Source of the DNA: an uncultured Verrucomicrobiota bacterium
GTDB lineage: Bacteria; Verrucomicrobiota; Verrucomicrobiia; Limisphaerales; UBA9464
DNA: 5,344 nt
NCBI GenBank assembly: GCA_903930165.1
Contig: CAIYXO010000315.1
Span: 1 to 5,344, forward strand
Reading direction: 5' to 3'
Below, in pieces: positions 1-5,344 of this stretch. The translations under genes were made by a program, and so were the position numbers. Each line of letters starts with the position of its first letter. The stretch's first letter is position 1. Below the pieces are notes generated by a model. The model saw only the letters and a program-made list of their open reading frames with translations, was not told the DNA's origin and did not search any database.

Positions 1-1
1 C

Positions 2-247
2 CGAGCCATGGGCGAGTTCGGCGCCGTCTCCGTGGTGAGCGGCCACATCACCGGGGTCACCGACACCCTTCCCCTCCGCATCGACAAGCTGCACCAGGAG
101 TACCAGTCCGCCGCCGCCTTCGCCGCCGCCAGCGTCCTGGCCCTGCTGGCCTTGGCCACACTCGCGGTGAAGTCCTGGCTCGAGCACCGCCAGAACGCCC
201 TCCTAGCCGTGGGCCAGACCGAGGAATCCCCAGCCGATGAGCATTGA
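2..247 (+). CDS. cysW: Sulfate/thiosulfate ABC transporter permease CysW (C-terminal part, 5' truncated by window edge)
   Basis: This is the end of an inner-membrane permease of the sulfate/thiosulfate importer (CysTWA plus a periplasmic binding protein). About 81 residues are visible. They begin with a stretch reading MGEFGAVSVVSGHITG, which closely matches the conserved C-terminal region of CysW proteins, followed by TDTLPLRIDKLHQEYQ, also typical of the family. A hydrophobic segment rich in Ala and Leu (about residues 35-55 after the first visible Met) is the last membrane helix, and a short charged cytoplasmic tail follows. The ATG at position 8 is internal, not a start, because the reading frame is open to the window edge and the family is far longer. 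The last 11 bases overlap the start of cysA, as expected for co-translated transporter subunits. CysT and the binding protein should lie upstream, outside the window. Confidence 0.93.
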   Translation, partial: RAMGEFGAVSVVSGHITGVTDTLPLRIDKLHQEYQSAAAFAAASVLALLALATLAVKSWLEHRQNALLAVGQTEESPADEH

Positions 248-1337
248 ACTGCGCAACGTTTCGAAGAGGTTCGGCGACGTGGTCGCCGTGGACGACGTGT
301 CGTTCACGGTCCGTGACGGCGAACTTGTAGCCCTCCTCGGCCCCAGCGGCGGCGGAAAGACCACGGTCCTGCGCATGATCGCGGGCCTCGAGGTGCAGAC
401 CTCCGGCGACGTCCTGATCCGCGGCGAACGGGTCAACGGCATCCCCGTGCAGAAGCGCAACATCGGCTTCGTCTTCCAGAGCTACGCGCTCTTCAAGACG
501 ATGAGCGTGCACGACAACATCGCCTTCGGCCTGAAGATCCGGAAGTGGTCGCGCGAGGACATCGAGAAGCGTGTCGGCGAACTGATCGGCCTCTTCGGTC
601 TAGAAGGCCTTGGGCGCCGGCTGCCGCACCAGCTCTCCGGCGGACAACGCCAGCGCGTGGCGATCGCACGGGCCCTCGCCCCGAAACCGGACGTCCTCCT
701 GCTCGACGAACCGTTCGGCGCCGTGGACGCCAAGATCCGCCAGGAGCTCCGCGAATGGCTGGTCCGCCTGCACGAGGAACTCCATGTCACCACCGTCTTC
801 GTCACCCACGACCAGGAGGAGGCGATGGAGGTCAGCAACCGGATCGTCATCTTCAGCCGCGGGCGCCTGGAACAGATCGGGACTCCCCGTGAGGTCTACG
901 AAGAGCCCCGCAACGAGTTCGTGGCCCGGTTCATCGGCGTGATGAACGTCCTCGAACTGAAGGTCGACGGCGGAGTGGCCCGCCTCAACGAGCTGACCTT
1001 CCCCTCCCACGGCGTGGCCGACGGACAGACGCTTCGGATCGGGTTCCGTCCCTACGCGGTCCAGATCTCACGCGTGGCGACGGAGTACCCGTACACCGCG
1101 GTCATCCGTCACGTCTTCTTCCTCGGCGTGCTCCTGCGCCTCGAACTGGAGACCGCTTCCGGTCTCACCCTGCGCACGCGCATCACCAAGGACGAATACG
1201 TCCGACAGGGACTGGCGCAGGGACAGACGGTGAGCTTCCAGATCCGAGAGTACCGGGTCCTCTCGGCCGGCGGCGACGTCCTCGCCTCCGAGGTCTCCGC
1301 GGTCCACGTGGCGCCGAGCTTCGCCGAAGGCATCTGA
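237..1337 (+). CDS. cysA: Sulfate/thiosulfate import ATP-binding protein CysA
   Basis: This 366-residue cytoplasmic ATPase powers the CysTW permease for sulfate/thiosulfate uptake, the entry step of sulfur assimilation. All ABC motifs are present: Walker A GPSGGGKTT (residues 35-43), Q-loop Gln81 in FVFQSYALF, signature LSGGQ (133-137), Walker B VLLLDEP (153-159), D-loop near GAVDA, and switch His191 in VTHDQEEAME. Walker A has Gly where many homologues have Ser (GPSGSGKT), a tolerated change. Residues from about 235 to the end form the TOBE-type regulatory domain of CysA/MalK-like ATPases. The ATG at 237 is supported by the family N-terminus (MSIELRNVSKRFG) and by GAGGAA at 221-226, inside the end of cysW. 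Context and the FKTMSVHDNIAFGL stretch favour CysA over other importer ATPases of the same superfamily (PotA, MalK, FbpC). Confidence 0.95.
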   Translation: MSIELRNVSKRFGDVVAVDDVSFTVRDGELVALLGPSGGGKTTVLRMIAGLEVQTSGDVLIRGERVNGIPVQKRNIGFVFQSYALFKTMSVHDNIAFGLKIRKWSREDIEKRVGELIGLFGLEGLGRRLPHQLSGGQRQRVAIARALAPKPDVLLLDEPFGAVDAKIRQELREWLVRLHEELHVTTVFVTHDQEEAMEVSNRIVIFSRGRLEQIGTPREVYEEPRNEFVARFIGVMNVLELKVDGGVARLNELTFPSHGVADGQTLRIGFRPYAVQISRVATEYPYTAVIRHVFFLGVLLRLELETASGLTLRTRITKDEYVRQGLAQGQTVSFQIREYRVLSAGGDVLASEVSAVHVAPSFAEGI

Positions 1338-1357
1338 TCGGGGTCAGGGTTCCCCGA
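1338..1357. terminator. Short stem-loop between convergent cysA and DUF952 gene (possible weak terminator)
   Basis: TCGGGG (1338-1343) pairs perfectly with CCCCGA (1352-1357) across an 8-base loop. It starts immediately after the cysA stop codon and takes in the last codons of the convergent minus-strand gene. The position is right for a shared bidirectional terminator. However, the stem is only 6 bp and neither strand has a T-run after it, so it does not meet the usual intrinsic-terminator pattern. It may be chance in GC-rich DNA. Confidence 0.25.
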
Positions 1358-1676
1358 AGACAAGCAGACCGTCCGGACCCATCGGAAGCTCCACCACCTC
1401 GACCACCGCGGTGATGGGCACCGGTCCATACACGTGGGGGAACAGCTCCTGGCCGCCCCGGGTGTTCTCGCGGACCACCGGCACCGCCAACGCGGAATCG
1501 TCCACCGTCAGGAGGAGCATGTCGCCGCGTCCCTTGTAGTAGCGGTCCGCGGTGTTCCGGACCTGATGAAGCTCCGAGAAATGGATGAAGCCCTCGGCGA
1601 CGAGGTCCGGAGAACGGAACTCGCCGCTCCGAAGCGCCTCCCTCCAGTGGTCCGGCTCTGCGATCCGGTAGATCAT
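1344..1676 (-). CDS. DUF952 family protein
   Basis: This small cytoplasmic protein of 110 residues belongs to the DUF952 family (COG3502), which has no firmly established biochemical role. The sequence shows the family pattern throughout. It opens with MIYRIAEPDHW, then has an EGFIHFSELHQV motif (residues 28-39, where most relatives have EGFIHCS), the ADRYYKG stretch (43-49), a hydrophobic strand MLLLTVD (53-59), and FPHVYGPVP (79-87). There is no signal peptide or membrane segment. The reading frame is open further upstream to a GTG at 1757, which would add 27 residues. I chose the ATG at 1676 because family members begin at this point and the extra residues are Arg/His/Pro/Asp-rich and unlike a domain. 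No strong ribosome binding site is seen before the ATG. The gene converges on cysA with a 6-base gap and is divergent from the LacI-type gene. No functional link to either neighbour is evident. Confidence 0.88.
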   Translation of the reverse strand: MIYRIAEPDHWREALRSGEFRSPDLVAEGFIHFSELHQVRNTADRYYKGRGDMLLLTVDDSALAVPVVRENTRGGQELFPHVYGPVPITAVVEVVELPMGPDGLLVFGEP

Positions 1677-1698
1677 GTCTGGGACGACGGTCTCATCA

Positions 1699-1737
1699 GG
1701 ATGCCGGCTGTCCAGACGTGGATGGCGGCCGGCATCC
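1699..1737. repeat. Perfect 10-bp inverted repeat in the divergent intergenic region
   Basis: GGATGCCGGC (1699-1708) and GCCGGCATCC (1728-1737) are exact reverse complements separated by 19 bases. On the minus strand this would form a hairpin in the leader of the DUF952 gene, about 20-60 bases upstream of its ATG. It could be a binding site for a dimeric regulator, a leader hairpin or a chance GC-rich repeat. There is no following T-run. If translation started at the upstream GTG (1757), the repeat would lie in coding sequence. Confidence 0.4.
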
Positions 1738-1821
1738 GGCCCCTTGGAACGATCCACCGCCCCCGGGACGGCATGTCGGCGCGGGACGCGGTGCCGGATC
1801 GGAACCGATTCGCACTTTCCT

Positions 1822-1845
1822 GTTGCCTAAAACGTTTCAGTCAAC
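1822..1845. promoter_or_regulatory. LacI/PurR-type operator (24-base palindrome)
   Basis: The left arm GTTGCCTAAAAC (1822-1833) and the reverse complement of the right arm, GTTGACTGAAAC (from 1834-1845), agree at 10 of 12 positions. The centre holds a perfect AAACGTTT (1830-1837) with a central CpG, the hallmark of operators bound by LacI/PurR-family dimers, whose hinge-helix leucines insert at that CpG. The site ends 12 bases before the ATG of the LacI-family gene at 1858, so a bound repressor would block initiation of that transcript. The rest of the 1677-1857 gap shows no convincing -35/-10 pair. TAAAAC at 1828-1833 is a possible -10 overlapping the operator, but no good -35 accompanies it. 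Confidence 0.75.
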
Positions 1846-1857
1846 GGCATTGGACCC

Positions 1858-2901
1858 ATGCGCAATCAGGGACAGCGGCTGGTCCGGGGCACGGATGTGG
1901 CCCGTGCGGCGGGGGTTTCGGTGGCCACGGTCTCCCTGGTGCTGAACGACCGCCGCAACGTCGTCCTCTCCGAACGGACCCGGGATCGGGTCCGCGAGGC
2001 GGCCCGGCGGCTTGGCTATCTGCCGAACCGCGTCGCCCAAAGCCTCATCCAGGGACGGACCCGCACCGTCGGAGTCCTGCTTCCTTCACTGGCCAGCTCC
2101 TTCGTGGCCCGCATCGCGGACGGCATCGAGACCGCGGCGGCGGCGGCGGGCCTGGGTCTCCTGCTGGCGAATTCACGCCACGATCCGGAGTCCGAGGACC
2201 GCCAGCTCGGCATCCTCCTGGGACAACGGGTCGAGGGAGTCGTCCTCGTGGCCGGCGAAGGCACGGTCTCCACCCTCGGGAAACGACTGGAGCGCCTGCA
2301 GCAGTCCGCGACCCCGTTCGTCGTCGTCGACGACGAAACCCATGGCCACCGGGGCGACTGCGTCGTCAGCGACGACCGGCAGGGCATGGACCTGGCCGTC
2401 GCCCACCTGGCCTCGCTGGGGCATCGGCGGATCGCCCACCTGGGCGCCGGCAGCATCACCAGCTCGGCCCTGGCTCGGCTTGACGGATACCGTGCCGCGA
2501 TGGCCCGTCTGCGGTTGCGGGTCGACCGCGACTGGATCGAGGGAGACGCATTCCGGTCGGCCGATCCGGCCGCGTCGCTGATGCGGCTCCTCCGCGCACG
2601 GCGGCCTCCCACGGCGGTCGTGGCGGCCAACGACCGACACCTAGCGGAGGCACTGCCCACCCTTCGCGCCGCGGGCATCGGCGTCCCCGGGGACCTTTCC
2701 CTCGTCGGCTACGCCAACTACGACTTCGCCTCCTACCTGGATCTCACCAGCGTGGAACAGGATCCCGAGGTCATCGGAGCCAAGGCCTTCGGGCAGCTTC
2801 TCTCCAGGATCACGGACGGCCCGTCCAAGCCGGCGCGGATCCGCGTGCCGGTCCGGCTGATCGTGCGTTCCTCCACCCAGGCGGCCTTCTTCCGTTCATG
2901 A
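1858..2901 (+). CDS. LacI-family transcriptional regulator
   Basis: This is a 347-residue DNA-binding repressor of the LacI/GalR family. The N-terminal helix-turn-helix is clear: TDVARAAGVSVATVSLVLN (residues 12-30), then the third helix SERTRDRVREAARRLGY (38-54). The hinge helix PNRVAQSLIQG (56-66) keeps the leucine (Leu63) that wedges into the central CpG of operators. From residue 70 (TVGVLLP) to about 340 is a periplasmic-binding-protein-like sensor domain. It includes VVAANDRHLAEAL (Asn258-Asp259) and the GVPGDLSLVGYANYD strand (near 275-289), where relatives usually have GFDD or GYDN. No clear Shine-Dalgarno precedes the ATG, which is the only start that leaves the whole helix-turn-helix intact. 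The stop overlaps the cellulase ATG by 4 bases, so the two are probably co-transcribed and translationally coupled. The ligand is not readable from sequence. A cellulose-derived sugar is an inference from the neighbour. The upstream palindrome suggests autoregulation. Confidence 0.95.
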   Translation: MRNQGQRLVRGTDVARAAGVSVATVSLVLNDRRNVVLSERTRDRVREAARRLGYLPNRVAQSLIQGRTRTVGVLLPSLASSFVARIADGIETAAAAAGLGLLLANSRHDPESEDRQLGILLGQRVEGVVLVAGEGTVSTLGKRLERLQQSATPFVVVDDETHGHRGDCVVSDDRQGMDLAVAHLASLGHRRIAHLGAGSITSSALARLDGYRAAMARLRLRVDRDWIEGDAFRSADPAASLMRLLRARRPPTAVVAANDRHLAEALPTLRAAGIGVPGDLSLVGYANYDFASYLDLTSVEQDPEVIGAKAFGQLLSRITDGPSKPARIRVPVRLIVRSSTQAAFFRS

Positions 2902-5177
2902 CCCCCCTCAAAACGCTCATCGCGATCGTCGCTTCCGCCGTTCTGCTCACGGGACCAGCCCGAGCCGCGGACTTCAACTATGCCGAGGCGCTCCAGAAGT
3001 CCCTCTACTTCTACGAGGCCCAGCAGTCGGGAAGGCTTTCGCCGAACAACCGGGTCGCCTGGCGGGGGGATTCCTGCCTCGAGGACGGACGTGACATCGG
3101 TCGTGACCTCTCCGGCGGATGGTTCGACGCCGGAGACCATTGGACCGCGAACCTGACGATGGGATTCGCGGCGATGACCCTCGCATGGAGCGCCGTGGAG
3201 TCCCCCGAGGCCTGGCGGCGCAGCGGGCAGATGGAGGTGTTGCTCGAGTCGCTGGTGCACGTGAACGGCTACTTCCTCCGATGCGTCCTGAATCCCGAAT
3301 GCCGGAATCCGGCCCTGGACCTGGAGGTCGCCATCGGATGCGGCGGGCGCGAGGGAGTCGAGACGCCGAACGTCCATGCCATGTGGGGTCCGGCGGAGAC
3401 GGCCCACCTCCTGACGAAACGCCCGACCTTCCTCCTGAACCGAAAGGTGCCCGGCGGCGACATCCCGGCGGCGATGGCCGCGGCGATGGCGGCGGGCGCG
3501 ATGGTGATCCGCGACCATGGCGACGCGCTCCGGAAGAGGCCGGGGTTCCACGGCTTCCAGCCCGCGGAGTTCGCTTCCCGGCTGCTGGACCACGCCGCGA
3601 AGCTGACCGAGTTCGCCCAAGCCAACGCCGGGCCCGTCCTCAAGCCCGGCTTGCCGGAAGCGGAGAAGGCGGAGATCGCCAAACGTCGACGCCTGGCGCT
3701 CAGGTCCGACGGAAAAGTGGTCGAGACCGGGTATCGGGCGGACCCCTTCGACAAGATCGTCGCGGCCGCCTCGTGGCTGGCACGGGCCGAGGCAAAGGGC
3801 ACCCGCGGATCCGAAGGCCGATGGCTCGGCATCGCCCTGGGGGTCTACACGAACGAATACCAACTCGAGGAGAACCGGGACTGGTGGAAGGACTACGGAG
3901 CCGGGAACTTCGGGAAACTGGCCGCATACAACCTGATGCGGCTGCTGCCCGAGGACCCGCGTTTCCACGAGGAGCTCCAGTTGTACTGCACCCGGTTCTG
4001 CAGTTACCGGAGCACACCCGGGGGACTCAGGCTCCGGGAATGGCATGCGCACGAGTACGGCAGCCTCCGGCATGCGAACAACGCGGCCACGATCGCCCTC
4101 CACTACAGCGACCATGTCGGCAACGCGCCAACGATCCCGGGCAACACCTGGTGGAAGGAAGGGCGGTCCAACGCGGCGCTGCGCGATCTCTACCGAAGCA
4201 TCGGAAGGAAGCAGGTGGACTATGCGCTCGGGGAGAATCCCTACGGACGCAGCTACCTCGTCGGCTTCGGCCGGAATCCCTTCGACCACGTGCACCACCG
4301 CGGAGCCTACGGCGCCTGGGCCGGCTTCGACCACTTCATCCCGGGCAAGGCCGACGACCGGGGCACCAACCGCCATGTCCTCTTCGGTGCCCTCGTCGCC
4401 GGTCCGGACCACAACGACGTCTTCCTGTGCGGTCCGACGAAGAGACTGTGGGGCCCGGTCCCCGCGGGCGGAGACGGCTTCCTCTACCGGTTCCCAGGCC
4501 GCGAGAAGTCCGTGCCCAAGGACGGGTATCAGTGGAGTCCAGACGATGCGCCGGTGCAGGACGTGATGGATTCCCAGTTCAACGAGGTGGCCCTCGACTA
4601 CAACGCCGGCATCACGGCTTCCTTCGCATGGCTGGTCGGTCACGGCCTCGGAAAGGGCGAACCGCTTCCGGAGTCCGGCTTCCCGCCGCGCCCCGTCCGT
4701 GTCCTGGGCGACGACCTCCGGTCGACCGACCGTGAGCTGTTCCTCTCCGGGCGAAGGGGGCCGACCGCCGCCGAAGGCGAGACCTGGGACCTGCGACTCC
4801 ACAACCGCACCCGTTGGCCGGCGAAGGTCCTCGACCAGGTGACGGTGGAACTGCCGCTGTCCGGACTCCGCCCACCCTCGGACACCGATCCCGTCGTCGA
4901 ATGGGACGCGAAGAAGGACCTGAAGGCGGTCGTGCAGGTCGATCGGAAGACGACACCGCACAAGGTCCGAATCTCCTTTGGAGGCCTGCTCCTCCATCCG
5001 GGAAATGCCGAATCCTCCTCTTTCCGCTTCCGGCTTCGTTGGCCGGACACAACGGGCGTTTCCGTTGCGGGTCCCGGGCTCCCGACCGGCACCGAAGAGG
5101 CGCTGATCCCGGAAGCCGCGATCACCGCTGAGGAACAGCGGTCGGCTCGCCGACAGCCAAGAGGCGAAATGCCTTGA
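2898..5177 (+). CDS. Secreted glycoside hydrolase family 9 (endoglucanase-like) with C-terminal CBM3c-like module
   Basis: This 759-residue enzyme is predicted to cut beta-1,4-glucan by the inverting GH9 mechanism, outside the cytoplasm. Residues 1-23 form a signal peptide (Lys, a hydrophobic run, then ARA before A24). The GH9 domain starts directly after it without an Ig-like domain (FNYAEALQKSLYFYEAQQSG). The motif DLSGGWFDAGDH carries catalytic-base aspartates Asp77 and Asp80. GENPYGRSYLVGFG (445-458) and HHRGAYG (466-472) are the second signature. NEVALDYNAG carries the acid Glu563 and Asp567. Two insertions stand out: a Lys/Arg/Glu-rich stretch near 249-275, and roughly 40 extra residues between GALVAGPD (497-504) and Asn562. 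Residues about 605-735 resemble CBM3c of processive GH9 enzymes: FPP linker, HNRTRWPAKVLDQ with Trp640, and a late HPG (700-702) in a beta strand. A short basic tail ends the protein. Seven cysteines in the mature part (60, 129, 135, 148, 364, 368, 511) may form disulfides. The start is fixed by the ATGA overlap with the regulator and by the signal peptide; no good ribosome binding site precedes it. Substrate specificity within GH9 is not certain. Confidence 0.93.
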   Translation: MTPLKTLIAIVASAVLLTGPARAADFNYAEALQKSLYFYEAQQSGRLSPNNRVAWRGDSCLEDGRDIGRDLSGGWFDAGDHWTANLTMGFAAMTLAWSAVESPEAWRRSGQMEVLLESLVHVNGYFLRCVLNPECRNPALDLEVAIGCGGREGVETPNVHAMWGPAETAHLLTKRPTFLLNRKVPGGDIPAAMAAAMAAGAMVIRDHGDALRKRPGFHGFQPAEFASRLLDHAAKLTEFAQANAGPVLKPGLPEAEKAEIAKRRRLALRSDGKVVETGYRADPFDKIVAAASWLARAEAKGTRGSEGRWLGIALGVYTNEYQLEENRDWWKDYGAGNFGKLAAYNLMRLLPEDPRFHEELQLYCTRFCSYRSTPGGLRLREWHAHEYGSLRHANNAATIALHYSDHVGNAPTIPGNTWWKEGRSNAALRDLYRSIGRKQVDYALGENPYGRSYLVGFGRNPFDHVHHRGAYGAWAGFDHFIPGKADDRGTNRHVLFGALVAGPDHNDVFLCGPTKRLWGPVPAGGDGFLYRFPGREKSVPKDGYQWSPDDAPVQDVMDSQFNEVALDYNAGITASFAWLVGHGLGKGEPLPESGFPPRPVRVLGDDLRSTDRELFLSGRRGPTAAEGETWDLRLHNRTRWPAKVLDQVTVELPLSGLRPPSDTDPVVEWDAKKDLKAVVQVDRKTTPHKVRISFGGLLLHPGNAESSSFRFRLRWPDTTGVSVAGPGLPTGTEEALIPEAAITAEEQRSARRQPRGEMP

Positions 5178-5205
5178 ACCGAATGTCGGAAACAAGGCTG
5201 CCAAC

Positions 5206-5344
5206 TCAGCCCTTCCGCGGCGGCGGAGGCGGCTTGGCGAGGAACTCCTCGGTATCCTTGGCGGCCTTGGTCGGCGTTCCGGGCTTGGTCAGGAAGCCGA
5301 GGTCGCGGAACCAGTCGATGAACCGGTCCTGCCACTTCCCCAAC
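5206..5344 (-). CDS. Unrecognised protein, C-terminal end only (5' part outside window)
   Basis: A minus-strand frame enters from the right edge and ends at a TGA (5206-5208), giving 45 complete codons. The peptide reads WQDRFIDWFRDLGFLTKPG in its first half, an amphipathic aromatic stretch. It continues with a Lys/Thr/Ala region and a proline run (KPPPPPRKG) at the very end. I do not recognise the family. The evidence for a real gene is the protein-like composition, a natural-looking basic, proline-rich C-terminus, and the position: it converges on the cellulase gene with a 28-base gap and leaves no other use for the last 140 bases. No terminator hairpin is evident in the 5178-5205 gap. Confidence 0.6.
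   Translation of the reverse strand, partial: LGKWQDRFIDWFRDLGFLTKPGTPTKAAKDTEEFLAKPPPPPRKG

Noticed and set aside
255..260. AACGTT within the first codons of cysA as a second LacI-type operator
   Set aside because: Only a 6-base core is present, without symmetric flanks, and it lies in conserved coding sequence (RNVSKRF).
1677..1757. 27-residue N-terminal extension of the DUF952 protein from a GTG start
   Set aside because: Family members start at the MIYRI position, and the extension is low in hydrophobic residues and rich in Arg, His, Pro and Asp. A GC-rich GGGGGC before the GTG leaves it possible but less likely.
1434..2483. Open frame of 349 codons on the plus strand covering the DUF952 gene, the intergenic gap and part of the LacI-type gene
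   Set aside because: It runs antisense through a recognisable DUF952 gene and then out of frame through the repressor. Its composition is Arg/Pro/Gly-rich and it has no domain.
3119..4735. Open frame of 538 codons on the plus strand inside the GH9 gene
   Set aside because: It is a shadow frame, extremely rich in Arg, Pro and Gly, with no domain, and it overlaps conserved GH9 motifs in the true frame.
2733..5204. Open frame of 823 codons on the minus strand, antisense to almost the whole GH9 gene
   Set aside because: Over the GH9 gene its codons are the exact reverse complements of the GH9 codons, so it is stopped only where GH9 uses TTA, CTA or TCA, codons that GC-rich genes avoid. Its translation has no recognisable domain, and the sense protein is clearly real.

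Overview
The window is GC-rich bacterial DNA with tightly packed genes. It resembles ordinary chromosome from a Gram-negative-type, plant-polymer-using bacterium. A cysW-cysA sulfate importer sits beside a LacI-type regulator and a secreted family 9 cellulase. I suspect a lineage such as Verrucomicrobiota, but this is only an impression from gene style and nothing in the sequence proves it. I see no insertion sequence, CRISPR array, rRNA or tRNA.

Layout. At 1-247 (+) is the 3' end of a sulfate/thiosulfate ABC transporter permease (cysW). It overlaps by 11 bases a complete ATPase gene (cysA, 237-1337, +). On the minus strand, converging on cysA with a 6-base gap, is a small DUF952-family protein (1344-1676). 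A gap of about 180 bases follows. It separates this gene from a divergent LacI-family repressor (1858-2901, +) and holds a 24-base near-perfect palindrome with the LacI/PurR-type core AAACGTTT, 12 bases before the repressor's ATG. The repressor stop overlaps the ATG of a secreted glycoside hydrolase family 9 enzyme (2898-5177, +) in an ATGA junction. This enzyme appears to carry a divergent C-terminal CBM3c-like module. At the right edge (5206-5344, -) is the C-terminal end of a gene I do not recognise.

How the parts work together. CysW and CysA are parts of one sulfate importer whose other parts should lie to the left. The repressor and the GH9 enzyme form a compact two-gene unit. The simplest model is that the repressor binds the palindrome at its own start and so controls both itself and the cellulase, probably released by a cellulose-derived sugar. 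The binding site is seen, but the effector and the autoregulation are inferred.

I found no clear new biological system. The points most worth a second look are the operator, the translationally coupled regulator-enzyme pair, and the unusual build of the GH9 protein: an insertion of about 40 residues just before the catalytic acid, a basic insert near residue 260, and a CBM3c-like tail.
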